Part shown: in pieces, positions 1 to 15,200 of the stretch
Layout of the letters: every line of letters begins with the position of its first letter
Position numbering within the stretch: the first letter of the stretch is position 1
Source: Lethocerus indicus
Lineage: Eukaryota > Arthropoda > Insecta > Hemiptera > Belostomatidae
Assembly: GCA_019843655.1 (NCBI GenBank)
Contig: JACDQD010000006.1
Span: 7,680,034 to 7,744,033 of the forward strand
Length of the DNA: 64,000 nt
Reading direction: 5' to 3'
Translations under genes and position numbers: made by a program
Notes under the pieces: model-generated
What the model saw: the letters and a program-made list of their open reading frames with translations, nothing else
Told to the model about the DNA's origin: nothing
The model's database searches: none

Positions 1-3000
1 GTAGATTCTGATCAATCTAATCAACGGCAGTATTCAGAGGGAGCACCTTGAAATCCCATCCTCGGCGTACACAATGGCCCCTCATTAGATCCTGGATTGA
101 TAGAGTCCCCTTCATTAACCCCTGTGTCGGCTGCGGTTCGGGTTACGTCCCATTGGAAAACAAACGGAGAATCACTTTTGTTGAACCTTACCTACTTGGA
201 GTGTTCAGTTTTGTCGAAAGTAATGTAATCCCCAGATAATAGGTTCGAAGATGTGGAATGCTTTTAATCTGTATTAAAACTATATACTTGAATTTAAGGG
301 ACTTAGATATCTTAAGAGGAACTTATCTTCTGGCTTTATGAGTACATTTATCTCGTATACAACATCCCAAAATGAAATCCTCGAGCATGACCATTCTTTG
401 GGCTTATGTCTCCACTCACCTATTTGGTTGTAAGCTAGACCGGTCTATGCTTATCGCCATTGTATAATTGTCACGCATATTACTTATGAGATAAACTATT
501 TCTACCACTCCACGACACCCATACATATGCTATATTTAATATGTTATAACTATGTTGTATTTTACCGATAGTGATTTGGAGGATTTCCAATGATTTTCGA
601 TTGATTGATGAAAACCTTAAGCCTTACAATTCAACACGTCGCCACATCAAACACGTAATATAGGAAGATATAGCAAACCCTTGTGTTGTATGTCAGTTTT
701 AAATGTTTCTGCTCTTAATATAATGGAGAAGCAATTAAATAACGGCGATATCTTATCGGTACCTTTTGTTCCGATCACACCTAAATCCAGACAAGAAGAA
801 ATGTGGCGTTAGGTTCGTTTTCTTGAAAATAGATTTGTTTCGTATTCATCGTTTAAGTGAGTTTTTCTCTCAAACTTCCTGACGACTGGTTCAAACAAAA
901 TTAAGGTCCGACCTAATTTATTTCCTCCTCATCGTGGGTTCATTCTGGCCGAGTTGTTTTTACATTGTTTAATGATGAACGAGGATTTAATAGTAAGACT
1001 ATCAGAGTGAACGAAGCCTATAACCAATGGTTTAGAACATTAATATATTTATATCTGCATTCGAATTTCTGGGAACGACTGTACGATTGCTTATTATTTA
1101 AAAATACTAAATGCATTCTGGTTCTCTTGGCTGTAAAATTGAGCAAATTAAACAGGTTTTCCCGTGTAGTCGTTCGCGCTTTGTCCGTAGGAAGAACGTG
1201 TCCGTTTATTAATAGTTGAGAAAAAAAGAGGTAAACCGCTAAGGTCACAGCGGGTAGGTAAGACTCTCACTGCCCGCAAACCGGTGTCCTGCATCACTTT
1301 CTTAGGTGGAGTATGGTAATTTGATTTATAAATCTTGTATTTCTCAGGTAACCAAATAGGTGTTATATTTGCAATTGGGTATTTACAATGTTCCTTCAAT
1401 TTCCGACTTCATCCGTATTGTTACTTCCGCAATAATGGCTGAGAGGTAACAGGATGTATCTATCTGATACAATATTACTAACGGAATACTACTGACGGTG
1501 TCGGGAAATCGATACCAGTCAAACCGGCTACCAAATATTTTTTTGTTTGTTAAATGGTATTCAGAAAATGAAAAAACGTGTCAGACATGTAAGTGTGCGT
1601 TGGTTTCCGTAACGAAAAACATGTACGTAAAAAAATGCGCTCGCTTTTTTGCTTTTTGTTGCACTGACAGAACACAGAATATTGTAGTGTGAACAAGTTA
1701 TAAGAAAAAATTAAATAGAGCGTCCTAACTACTTTGCTAAGTACAAAACTATAAATGAGATTTTTCATCGCATGTCAGAACTGAAGCAAAACGCAAGATG
1801 TATTGCCGTATTATCACTCCCTGTTGACGCAATATCGTAATATTAGATAAGAAATATTTAACCAAATCTATAATAGGCAATTAGACAACAAAACAATGCA
1901 GTTGTTTCCAATCTTGAATTTGGGTTGACAAATTATAAGACTTTACCCTCACACTTAAAACTTATTATCCACTCCATAGCAAGATATTTATTTTATTGAA
2001 TCATTCAATTTTAATTACTATCGCTATCTTTGATACCTCTTCCAATTTCCCAAGTGGAACGTGTAACGTTTATATATAAGCTCTTCCTTTCGGTCGCTAT
2101 ACTCTTTTCATTTTAATAAATTTCATTTTTTTCTGGAATTTATTTGGCTGTTGTTTCGCTGATTTATTTCGCTGGGTTGCGAGGTCCCCAGTACATGTTT
2201 TGTGGCTCTGTGGCGCTTGAAAAATACGAACTTTCTAGACGGATCGATCTAAGCGGGACTGCGCCTTTGGCAGTCTTCAAAGCTTATTTCTCTCTATTCT
2301 GACCAATTCAGGGTGCTCGGAAACGAGGAAAAGTATGCCTAACTGAGATCCACGGGGGGAAACCGACGGTAAAAATGAGCCCGCGATGAAGAAAAGCAAA
2401 TTTGTTCGGCACGTAAAGTTGAAGAACCATTCGCCAGTCAGTGTTGAGAGCAAAACATTCACTTATGTCTCCCAGAAAAGAGAATGAAAAACTAACTAAT
2501 TCAATGTCTCGTAGGGGATACCGAATAGGACTTGTGAATGGCCCCAGTTCACTCTAACTCTACCCTCAATACAGAACAATTACATACCGACACTAAAAAA
2601 CAACTACCGTCTCCGACAAGGAATTGGCGCATAAGATGGCAGCCGCACTAGGGATTTCTGCTTAAATATTTCGTTTTGTGTTGTTGAGAAGACGAGACGG
2701 CCGTAGGCGAAACAGAATTGAACGAATAAAGCAAAAAACCATTTCGACGGCTGCACTAGTCAATTGAAAACTACTGATGAAGTTTGCGTCTTTCGATAGC
2801 TCGTCTCTAGTTTCACAATGTCGACAGTGTCGAATTATTACAGTCAATGACAGCGGGCGTCACTGTTCGTGCAAGTGCAATACGAGTTGCGACACGGGCT
2901 TCTAATAACCGAACGTCATTTTTCCTAAAACAGCTAGAGTTGGCACATTTCATTTCGAGTTTATATTTCCGGCATGAAATACAATGGATAAATGGATAAA

Positions 3001-6000
3001 CCGTACGCTTCCGCCGAGGAATTATGAATAGGCGTCGTAGTGTCCATTTTCGCAGTTTCGCAGGCATAGTGGAGAGAACGTTAGCGCTCGTTTTCAGAAA
3101 CCAGAGTTTGGCAGTTGGAAAAATGTTGACCTTTTAAATATAAAAAATACAAACGTCAATAATTTGTTTTGTGAAAATTATTGAACGTTGATAACCTGTG
3201 TCTTTTTCCAACTTTTAAGGCCCTCGTGGAATGATTAGTCCATTGAGGGAAATAATATTTTTTTACTTAAGGTTAATAGTCAATTCTTCAAATCGCGGGC
3301 AGATGTCCTTTATTCTTTTATTTATTCTTATTAGTTCTGTAATTGGTATTTCCTTCTCACTGGCACGTGGGAGCGTCCACTTTATATTACCGAATTATTT
3401 GTTGTGGTGGGATGGGGATTAAAAAACCCTTCGGTCTCTTATGTCGCTAATTCCTGGACGGCCATCTAAAAATTTGTGTTCAGTCGGAACGATTCGTTGT
3501 TTGTATTGGCGGCGTTCTAGCATAATTGAGGTGTTTAGCGCCTGTGACTTTATTGGGGACGGAAAGCGGTAGTTTCGAATGCAATTTACAGGTTTCGCCT
3601 CCTAGCTATTACGAATAGCTATATTTTAGTCCGAGAAGTAGTTTCGAATTGTTCTAGGAGAGAATAAACACAATTCTACTTTTATAAGTATCTTAGGTAG
3701 CAATCCCCTACGGAGTTGTATATTGTGAGTAGTGACTGGAATAGTTAAATGACCGACCGACTAAATAAATACCGTTTTCACAACTTGACCGGGGTGTCGT
3801 TAGACTCAAGCATTGGGAAACAATCGCGTCCTCTCCTTTTGTCCGTTTCGGTCAGTGTGGCTGCGACCGGTGAAAATTTGGCAGCCGTCAACAGTGTCAA
3901 ACACGGGATGAATCGTTAGTGTTTCTGGGTTTCATAAGGTGTCGATTAAGCTCTTTAATTGTTAATCAGCCTACGTTCCGATCCGTTCCGTTGGGTAATG
4001 TTGTTCACTCCCTTGTATTGTTTACTTGTATCCGGCGACATTCCGCACGCCATCGAATGATTATTAGGCGCATTTACGTCAGTTATAATTATCTTCATTA
4101 ATTCTATACTGTATCGAGGAACACAGATGTTTCGCGGTTTCATTTGCCGGTCTGAAGGTGGCATTAAATCAATATAGAGTGCATTCGTCCCATTAAATCT
4201 TGGTTGTATTCAAGCCGGCGGATGCAGTACTGAAATAGATGCAGTCAGCGACTTATGTAATATCATATTTACATAAATACATATTTCATATCACTGTTCC
4301 TAAAAGTAGAAGCTTATATGGCCGATAATAATTGGATACTAACAACTTTGTTACAGCACAAATACAGCAGGGGGTAGTGCTGTATCTAACGACCGGAAAA
4401 CAAAACTATTTGATAACATTCTTTATTCGGTTCTAAATTTCTTTACGAAAAACAAGATATCGGCCCCATTCCAATATGGTTTCATGTGGCCAATATCTTA
4501 TAAGTGAGGACTTGATTTGTATATCACATTTGTATGTTAGCTTTTATAGCGGAAAGGCCGCTTTTGGCGGCCTTAAATAATCCATTTGAATGAACGTCGG
4601 CCACTTTATCTGAAATACCCGCAAGATTGCACGAATTAACCCCCACAGTTGGCCAACAACGAAATTATGTTGTTGCGAAGCCGCTGAAAAATGTTTCGCA
4701 GGAAATGTACCGCTTTCGTCCGTGAAAAAAAGTAGCTGTATAGGACCCAAAATGAATTCTCCCCCGCGTTTGAAGAGGCCGGTTTGATTCGCTCTGTTTA
4801 CTGCAGTTGGCAGGTCTTAATGAGCCCGCTTAAATTATTCCTACTCGATAAATATAAATCGGTGCGGCCTAATTATAAAACGGCGGACCAATGACACAAT
4901 TGATTGACGTAAAGTGTTGTATTTACACATGTAACCAACCAACCTTTGAAATAACACTGCTTAAAAAAATCGTATTTGGAATCTAAAAAACCTGGTTAGT
5001 CAAATAAATTGGAAAATTAATAATTAATAAACCAGCTAAATTATAGACACTAATGTAATTTATTTTATTGGTTTTTGCACACCCAAGGTTATTGTTCCGC
5101 TGTTTTGTTTGGAAAAATCCTAACTTTTATTTTGGAAGGTTTCATTGAATAAACGCTATGTGCGGGCAAAATAGGAAATAAACTCTTTATAGGTTTCTTT
5201 GTCGTCAATTAATAATATAGCACTATTATGTTGAAAACTTCGTTAGCAGCATGATAAATTACTAGTAAATTTCTTACATGCGTCGGTATAACTAAACGAA
5301 TTAATATAATTTATATTTGTAAATTAGATGCGCGATAAGAACCAGCGATTTTGGTAACATTCTGAAATGTACGATTCCTCCATATTTAATAAGCATTGTT
5401 CCATGCGAGAACAAAAATTAAATAGCTTCGGCGAGATCAGAATAAGACAAAATAATTAACAAGACTATAAATATCAGTCTAAAAGTTTGAGTAGAATGCT
5501 GTATGGATAATAATAGTTTATAAATAGAGTCCCATGCCTGAGTTAGGAGGAAACTCCCCTTTTTGTCAACAAATTAAATCTCGTTTTACGACTGCCGTTG
5601 TCTCTGTTTACTCGATTAAGATTCAATTGCGGTACTCTGCCGCATCGTCCTCCTTTATTGCGACTCCTTGTCTCGCGAAAGCAATAAAAGGCTATTTTTA
5701 ACTGTAATTCTGTGACACTCCATTGTTGCATAAATGGCTTTTTATGTAATTTTGACTAAAAACGTTTTGTTGATCGAAATGAGTGAAGATACATTTGTTT
5801 TTTGTGTATTTCTGTAATTGCGACCATTATTCACTGTGGCTCTGATCACAGTGCGGGAGAACATTTTTACAAGGAAACAACAATGCATAATTGACTATAT
5901 TCCGATTCTATTTGAAGTGGGTTTCATTTCCACGTTCCTAAGCTTTTATTAGTGGGTTAGTATTTGATTTGACCAGATTACGTGATCGATTGACGAGGAG

Positions 6001-9000
6001 AGATAATGTCAAATTTTTCCCTCATTGATGAATGATCACAGTTTGTTAATGACTCGTGTGCCTCCGGTTAATTGGGTGGGAATGTTTCTTCTTAACTTTT
6101 AATTACATTTGTTTTCGAAGAAAGTCAGAAGTGTCTTATTCCGTCATTTTATTGATTAAAATGTCACTTAGAATCAAAATATTTGCCTATTAGCGACACA
6201 CGTTTAATACTCAAGTAAGCCGAAACAATCGCTTTCGATGATTGTAAAATATTCTATGATTTAAATAATATTCGAGTCTGGAAAAGGCCTATTTAGTTTC
6301 TTCGAATCCTCCAAATTACAGTGGAATGTCATGATGGGTGTACGCTTTGGTTACAGATACCGGAAAAGGGTAAATATACAGACGTAAGCATCAATTCGAC
6401 CTGACGTCTGTACCTGAAACAACGCTTCGTTAGGGCTTTCTCATTTAAATTAGGGTCATTTTCAAGGCTGAAGCGTTTCCAGTCTTCAGTTTCCGAATAG
6501 TCTATGCTATAATTTTAAACAGTCTATTTTAATAGTTTATTTTAAACATTACAGAGCTATTCATTGACTACAATAATGAACGCCTTACAACCAAAATTGT
6601 TAAATTTATTGCTGTAAAGGTCATTTGTACGAACTGATACGTTACATAAATCCAAATTGTTACAAATCATAAATCGGTGTATCAATTGAGTATGGAATTG
6701 TCAAGGGAGATAAACCTAAGTATTGATAAGTCTCGAATAAACATTTTAGTTTGACGCGCCTCATGGTTATAATTTGAGTGTGAGCTTCTTAAGAATTATT
6801 GACGATTCAACACTGGAGTGGAAGTTAATTATCACTAGAATATTTGTTGAATTTCATAATATATTTATCTAACACGGAAGTTCTATAACGTCAATGTAAA
6901 TAATTGGTGTACTGTACATTACTAGGACTATTAATTTAAACTTTCGCGGAGGTTTGTCTAGAAAGCATAACTAAATATTCAAATCACCAATTAATTCCTT
7001 TATTTAGGCCTTGTTTTTCATTTTAATTCAACTTTTTATCCACTTACTAGAAATATTGTCAATAAATTTGCCACTGGCTTCATACAGCTTTAATTTTTTT
7101 GATGTCACACAATTAAGATAATATGAAGGTAATAAAAACAAATATTGTGGCCCATTTTTGTTTATTATTCTGTTTGAACAGGTTTGTTGCGAGCGGCATT
7201 TTTTCTGGTTAACGGAATTTATTATAATTTAATCGACTCCACTTGTTGCACTGGACTGCTCCAGTGATAATGCGGAATATTAACCTCACAAGATATTTTG
7301 TTATTTTTAGCTCAGTGGTATATTTTTAGCTGGATATTCTCGGATGTGTAAACAATTTCCGCGTTAATTGGATGTAATTATTGTCTAGTCCGCCTTTCTG
7401 TTGAACTGTTTACAGCAACAGTTAGGACGTTTAGTATCGAAATGAAAATTTAGGAAATGTCAACAAATGTAGGTCCCAATTGAAATGGGCGTGTTGTGTA
7501 ATACTGAGTGTGTCAAAAGGATAAACTGCTGGGCTATATTTTGACGCAGTGATAAATTGGCTGCGGAATTGATACGAAGGACATTTCATTAATTTTTGTT
7601 TATACTGATATCAGAAATAATAACCTGTTTTTTGTAGAAATGACCGCCTACCAAACCTAATAAGTCCTCCCTAGATTGAAAACGAGGCAAAAGATAAGTG
7701 AAGAGTTCTATTAAAATATTATATTTTTTATTATTCCATAGTACCTTGCACCGTATTCAGTCCGTCCGTTGTTTATGCCTCATGTGTGTCCTTTATATCT
7801 AAGCCCCATTTGCCGTTATCTTAATTTAAACGTAATCTAGAATCTTCTCTTTTCCACTTTTATTTTATCCTCTCTTTTTTTTCTGTTTCCAAATATTTGT
7901 CTCTTAATCTTATTCAAGGAAAGATCACGGGAAAAAAATATAAATGGAAATTTTGATGCGGAAGGTCGGACATGTCAAAAGTAGAAATACTGCCGGATCC
8001 ATATTTAAAAAGAAATATTTATTTTTTCAGTTAAACATTAAATAAGACAGCGTAAGAAGAATTTTTCTAAGCTGTTACAATCTTGTGACTTTATTTTCAT
8101 ATGTATTGACGAGCTACACATAGTAATGTGCATTGAGGTCAATGGAGTGATATTAGAATAATTAAAATGTTAAATTATTTGCACAACTGTTATTCGTGAA
8201 ACGCGTGGAATTTTTTTAATGGAGAGTGGAAAACAATTGTGACGTATATAAAGTAAAGTAAATAAATTGATATCAATCAAATCGTTGCATGGCTTCCCCT
8301 TTCAAATGACTTGACTATTCTGATTGAACAGCTCCGTTAATATTTAAGTCCTTTTTATTCTCTCTTTTTTGTGGCAATATTACTAGAAGATTTACGTTTC
8401 AAATTCATCGAATCACTATGGTCGTGTGTCATTTTTTTGACATGGAGAACTTGGACATTCCATATTTAAGTAACACGTTACTCGTTTCTTTTATCGTTTA
8501 AAAAATTATGATATACAAATATACTAGTGATGGTCACAATTAAAATTAGCATAATAATATTAATAATAACAAATTTCAATATTTTGAAAATCAGAATAAA
8601 TGTAAGTATCAAATTTAAAAAAGATCAGAATGGTTACACTACGATTACCGGCATTTCATTTACATTTTTTCAAAAATTTTAATTTATGAATATGACTGAA
8701 TGAACAGGGGATAATATATATAAAATGAGAAAACTTGATTTCCATATGTGCTATGTTCCAAAATGGAAAGATGGTCAGCTCTAGCAACAAACGCTTTATT
8801 AAATCATTTTTAATCAGAAACAATATGTTCTTGTTGGAATGATTTTTTGTCATAAAATAATATACACGATTTTAAACAAGAAAACCAATGATTTCTCATT
8901 TTATAACAATTCAAAACAATTTATAAACATTTTTTAGTTTATGCCCTGATGAAATACTCAAAAAAAAAATAAATCACTATTTAATAGTGTGTCACGATAT

Positions 9001-12000
9001 GGTGGTAGTTGGGTGACACACGAGGGTCAGAGCTGTTAACCTTAACCCGACGAGCCGAGTTCCTCCCTTTAAGGTTAATTGACAATTAGCCCATCCACAT
9101 TCTTTCCATTACTCCATTGTAATTAGTCATCCGGATCAAACTTGACACATGTAAACCGAGAAATATTACATTAATCATTGCCATCCCGAAACGTCGTTCA
9201 TTCACCGTGAAGCTAGTACGAAAAGAGCAGAAGAATTATGAGCCAGGATTTATTTATTTGTTGATGCAATGACATATGCGGTGGCATATTGGAATTCTGT
9301 CGATCGAATTTTTTGATCGATCGGCAGGTTAGATGTGGAAAGCCATGTTATATCTGTTATAGACATTGACTGTAACTGACCATTTTCCCTAATAATCAGA
9401 TTGATTAATAATTAGTATTGTATTAGCAGGCTTTAAAATGTATATTTATCAGTATACGATCTTGCGAAACGAGTGAATGAGTTTTCGAACAGAAATAACA
9501 TTGTGAAAAAGCTATGTAATTATAATAGCCAATGTGGATGTAACGGTGCTCGCTCCTATAGAACTTGCTCCTCGACCTGAGAAAGTTTGATTATTAGCCT
9601 TCAGTACTTTTTATGGGTACTGATAAAGGCGAAAAGCCTAAACCGGTCTTGTTAATGAAACTAAACACGCGATTTGGTTACGTGTCTCGGTTAATTAAAA
9701 TTTGGCAAATAGTTGGATGACTATAATTTCTTCAGAGTTATTATTATTCGTGTTATCGAAAGTCAAGGAAATCATTTCTAGATTTAAAAGTAAATCTCAC
9801 TGACCCCTAGAATTTTACTGTTTCGAACCGCATTGCCTGTTTGTCCTATTAAAACTTACATTGCAAAGTTGTATGCTGTAAATGAAGCATCCTGATCCCA
9901 AATGCTCGAACCGTATCATTTATAGCATTCCAAGAATCATTACATTGAAGTACTATCTATGATTCGAGTGTGAAACTAAAAATTTTTCCCTATTCTAATT
10001 ATTTTCTCGTCTTTAATCGCCCTTTGACTATGACGAGGATTTTAGATGTTTACTTCTTTCTGCCATGGTTATTGATAAATGATGCACTTCATTATTTAAG
10101 TCCGATCAGCTCCAATTTATGTGTTTTCCAACAATTGAAATTTGAAATATACTGCTTGATTTAATTTAATTATTCGGTAAAGTAATAAGTTGACTGGAAA
10201 TAACCAGAACAGTTGTCACAAAAGTAAAACATCAGTAGTGACTGGTACGCTTTAGAATTAGCACGCAAAGATAACTTATCATTCTTCGCTCCTGTCTCTA
10301 AGAAGGCAATTCACCTCATTTTTGCCTACAATCGTTCAAAAAAAATGTGTGAAAAAATGCGTGAACCTTTTTTTTAAATCATTCCCTAAAAATACGTAAT
10401 TTTTCAAATTTATTTTGTTTCACCATGTTTCCTTAATTATCCGAACGAGCTAATAACATATCTTCATTGGTTTAGCGGTCTTCTAATTGTGTTTGACCAC
10501 GAGTCAAAATAACAATTCAAAAAAATTATAAAGCGCTCACACTAGTTGACTTGTGTCTAATAGAATGCATTCATGATGCGCTTAAATTCTGTTGGAGAAA
10601 CGGGCTTTTATTACATTCACCGCATGAAATTCATCATATCTTGTTGTTTGAAAGGTCTATAATTTGTAGGCGCCAGTTGAAGAAAGTGCCGATTATCCTA
10701 TATCGATCTGGGTCAGTCTCGAAAGCTGCCCTAAGAGTTGTTCTCTTCTACATCCTCGTTCCCCATTTCTTTTCCCTTCCCTTCTTATTCCGCCTCTTAT
10801 TAAATCTTTCTCTCGCTCATTTTCCCCACGCGTTTTCTATATCTGCGTGTGTCCAGCATAAGAACAATTGTTTTTTAAGTTGCAGGTGTCACTGGGAAAT
10901 ACATTGCTTTTTCCCAATCTCTTTCTTTGTCTCTTTGAAATACTTAATTTAAACCTATGTTACAGAATTAAATTTCAGGGAATCAGATAATAAAATAATA
11001 AATTTTTTTGAAATTTTAGCTCCGGACTTAATTTTATTCTCATTTCGTTGTTCATGCTGAAACTGTTGCTCAGCATTAGAACAAACCCGGCGCTCCCGCT
11101 ATGGGACCTACTCATGCTTACATCCTGTCCTGTATACCCTACCGTTATTCCATTAATTATTGTTTCGATGGTCAGTTTAAGTTTCAAATTGAGTATACCG
11201 TTTGGATATTTTATATCTCAGTTATTCTGCAATCTGTACAAATTGATAAATTGTGATAAACAAGTGATAAATTGATAAATATAACTGTACTAGTGTTTTT
11301 GTTCAGCTCTGATGTTTAAAATGCCATTTTTACGACCTATTAAAATTAACCTATTATTTCCATATTTCGTTTTCTGATTCTTATGAAAAAATATAATGAA
11401 AAAGATTAGGTCATTAGATCAAACGAGTACATATAATACGAACATATATGTATACATATTTTATCCCCTAATGGAACCGTTAGTTGAAAATACATTCGGA
11501 GCGAGGGAAAAAAACGAGACAAATAAGGAAACGAGTTGGAAGCTGGAATCATATCTATTGTATTTGCAGAGGATTTACCAAAAACCACATTTGGGTGACC
11601 ACGGCGCAACGCATACTAGTGTTGTGAGTTTTTATAATCAGCTATTTATCTACATTGCGTTGAAGTCTGAATTAAAAAACATTCGTCCTGTAAAGTTATA
11701 TTTCGGCATCATTTGATTTGTATCCCTGCAGATATATTAATACAACGTGGTTATTTGAGTTTCGCGACATGTTTGAGGAAGACTTATTTTCGATAACTCT
11801 AGATAAATTAATACTGTTCTAGAAATGAAAACTATTTTGAATTTTGTTGCCACGTTTAAACTGTGTATAAAGCATAATTCCGTTCCGGGTACTAGTTTTG
11901 CATTAAATTAATAACTAATTCTTGTTGCTGACAAACTAGTTTTTGTCATAGTAGTTGTGCAACTTGCAGTAAAGAAGGTATAAAACGCCATTAAGTTCAA

Positions 12001-12264
12001 AATTATGGGCAAACTTTCTTTCTGCAAATTCTTTGTTTTCAATTGGATTTCCAATAAGAGTTGCGATGGGATGCTTTGTGTGGACCTATTGAATATTGTT
12101 ACAGTAGGTACACAAATATAATTTGCAGTTTGCTGTAGCAACAGCCCAAGTATACATTATATGGTTTGATACTGATAAATTTGTGGATGTTTGTAAATAT
12201 AAATAATAATGGCAAGTTCCATAAGTGATATTGATACTTCCATAATATTCAAAGTTTTCTTTAG
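1..12264. other. long non-coding, CpG-rich upstream region
   Basis: No exon could be supported here. The open frames are short (longest 133 codons at 10551-10952, plus strand). None resembles a known family or sits between convincing splice sites with continuing frame. The stretch differs from the rest of the window: G+C is visibly higher (many 60-base lines reach 40-50%) and CpG is common, whereas the gene bodies downstream are AT-rich with few CpG. It probably contains the promoter, 5' untranslated exons and regulatory DNA of the cotransporter that starts at 12265, or intergenic DNA. Upstream coding exons of that gene could be hidden here or lie before position 1. A perfect 9-bp inverted repeat lies at 8987-9021. 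Confidence 0.6.
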
Positions 12265-15200
12265 ATGGCGACGGTAGTTCGTATGAACGGAGGCGAAGGG
12301 GGCGGTGGAGGCGGTAGAGGTAATGCTTTGCCGGAAGGCGAAGGGGCGGTCAAGTTTGGTTGGATTAAAGGCGTCCTCGTCCGGAATCTCCTCAACATAT
12401 GGGGTGTTATGCTGTTTCTTCGTCTCTCATGGGTTGTTGGGCAAGCTGGCATTGGTAAGTTGTTCAGAACAAGAACAGAACTTTTAACATCTTAATTCCC
12501 CTGCTTAGGCGGACTGTAGAAGACATGGATGCACCATACAACTTACTTCGAAGAAGTGATTTCACTTAAAAATGTCTAAGTCAGAATCATAACAGTTCTG
12601 ATCACGAAATCTTATTACCAAAGCATTTGTAAAATATATTATAAAAATATTATGATACCTACGAAATCGTTATACCATGATTCTTTTAATCTGCACTTGT
12701 CCATTTGGTTTTATCTTGGACTGGCTACTGTTGCCTGTAGGTATTGTGTCTGCACTGCACTATCACATTTGTGATAAGTTGTTATTATACTTTTTCAGGT
12801 GAAGGAGTTGGTCTTATTGTGTCAACGAGTGTTGTTACAATTTTAACTTCACTTTCTATGTCTGCTATTAGTACAAACGGCCTCATAAAAGGAGGTAAAT
12901 ATATTTTTTTGCCTTCTAATCTTAAGAAGCCTTAATTTATGGGAGTTTACTAAATCAAGAGCCAAAATGTATGTTCCAACATGACTTTTATTCATTTGAC
13001 AAGAATATTTACTTGTTTCTATGAGTGGCTTACTATTTTATCTTTTTTATTAAGTGAATATTTCAATTAATATATTTTTGGCAATTTGTCTAAATGATTG
13101 TTTCATTGTTTCAGGTGGAACGTATTTCATGATATCACGTTCACTTGGCCCAGAATTTGGAGCTTCTATAGGTTTAATATTTTCTCTGGCCAATGCGGTG
13201 GCTTGTGCCATGTACACTGTCGGCTTTTGTGAATCTCTTTTAGATTTATTAGCAACATTTGATTTATCAATAATTGATGGTAAAGTTCAAGACACGCGAA
13301 TAATTGGGTCTATTACTTTGATCTGTTTGCTTGGAATTGTTGTCATCGGAATGGAATGGGAAGCAAAGGTTTGTTTTGTGGAGTAGTAATTAAGAAACAT
13401 TTCATGGTATAAAAGCTAACAAAATATGTAACAATATGTAACTTTACAGACAAGAGTGTTGTAATGAAATTTTATTATGTATAATTGTTGCAGACACAAG
13501 TGGGGTTGTTGTGTATACTTCTTGTTGCTATTTGTGATTTCATTATTGGTGCTCTTTGGGGACCCCGATCTGATGAAGTCAAAGCAAAAGGATTCCTTGG
13601 ACTCAACAGTTAGTCATAATGTATATAAGTATATATATTAGTTATTTAAGATGGTTCATTTGAATTTGAAGCGAATACAATTAGGTAATCTGTAAATTAA
13701 ATCACATTTATCAGTTATTACAAAGCAATTTGTAAGTTTTTTTATATATTCATACTTATTTAGCATTGTTGTTACTTCATATTTTGTGTTTTATATTTGC
13801 TGTATTATCCTTGTTATGTAATGATATATTTTTTCTGTATTTATTTTAGGCACAATTATGATTTCTCTGTTATATGTCTTAGTGATATGTTTTAAATTTA
13901 TATGAGAGTACATTTTCATATATTATTCATAATATATATTTTTTAACGTTTCAGTGGATTTGTTAAAAGAAAATTTTGGACCGGATTTTAGACTGAGTCA
14001 AGGTGTTGAACATGACTTCTTTTCAGTGTTTGCAGTGTTTTTTCCAGCTGCTTCTGGATTTCTTGCTGGTGCTAATATATCAGGCGATTTGAAGGTAGTG
14101 TTATATTATTCATATATTACAATCAATTTAATGTTTGCAAATTATAAATCTTATCCCTAATGTCTTCTTCATTATAGGACCCTCAAGTTGCAATTCCAAA
14201 AGGGACTATTTTATCTGTAGTGTTAACAACATTCTCTTACGTACTGATGGCTATTATATCTGGTGCTGCAGTTGCTAGAGATGCTAGTGGTGATGTGAAT
14301 GAATTTCTTAATGGTACATTCAGAAACTGCACGGGTAGGGAATGTGCCTATGGTCTGCAGAACAGTTTTCAGGTTTAGATTTATTCATTGTTTACAGTAC
14401 TTATTAGTATGAATATAGTTCAGTGTACATCTGTTAAGATAACACTTTTTTATCTTTGTTTTATAATGATTTTCATACTTTCTGATAGTACTTTATTACA
14501 AATATTTGTTTTTAAATTTATAAGTCTACTGAAGCAATATTCTTCTAGCTATTATGACTGTCGACATGAAATTGAACATAATATATTTGTACATAACATT
14601 TAGGACATATTTATAGATTTATTCATTGATTTTAGTTGTATTTTTCATCTTGAAGCTCAGTAAAATTTGCAAATTTTCATATTTTCTTCTTGAAAATGTT
14701 TTTAGAATGTGTCAAAGCAGTTGTAATTAATTTAATAATTGTTTGCGATCAAAAAATGTTTGAGCAAAAATGTTGAAGCAGTCAAAAATGTTTACTTTTA
14801 ATGTTTTACTTTCATGCAGTTTTATGCATTGTACATTCTATATTTTTCATTATTTTTGTACAAAATAGCTATATTTGTTTAATTTTATTATAGGTAATGG
14901 AATTAGTTTCTGCATTTGGGCCACTCATATATGCAGGATGCTTTGCTGCCACACTTTCTTCTGCTTTAGCAAGTCTTGTGTCTGCACCAAAAGTATTCCA
15001 AGCACTTTGTAAGGACAATCTTTACCCATACATCTCAGTGTTTGGTAAGGGTTATGGCAAAGGAGGAGAACCAGTTAGGGGATACATTTTGACATTCTTC
15101 ATTGGTCTTGCTTTTATTCTTGTTGGTGAGTCAAATATATAAATATAGTATAATATTTATGACCTATCTATGTTTTAGTTAATGATAATCATGTATTAGA

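Noticed and set aside
9301..9324. CGATCG-rich imperfect hairpin
   Set aside because: Arms pair only with a bulge and are short. Not distinguishable from chance.
10551..10952. 133-codon open frame upstream of the cotransporter
   Set aside because: Hydrophobic, low-complexity reading of pyrimidine-rich DNA. No splice context, family resemblance or coding-like composition.
11396..11716. 106-codon open frame that could be an N-terminal cotransporter exon
   Set aside because: It contains no kinase-docking or phospho-Thr motif, and no donor joins it in phase with the exon at 12265.
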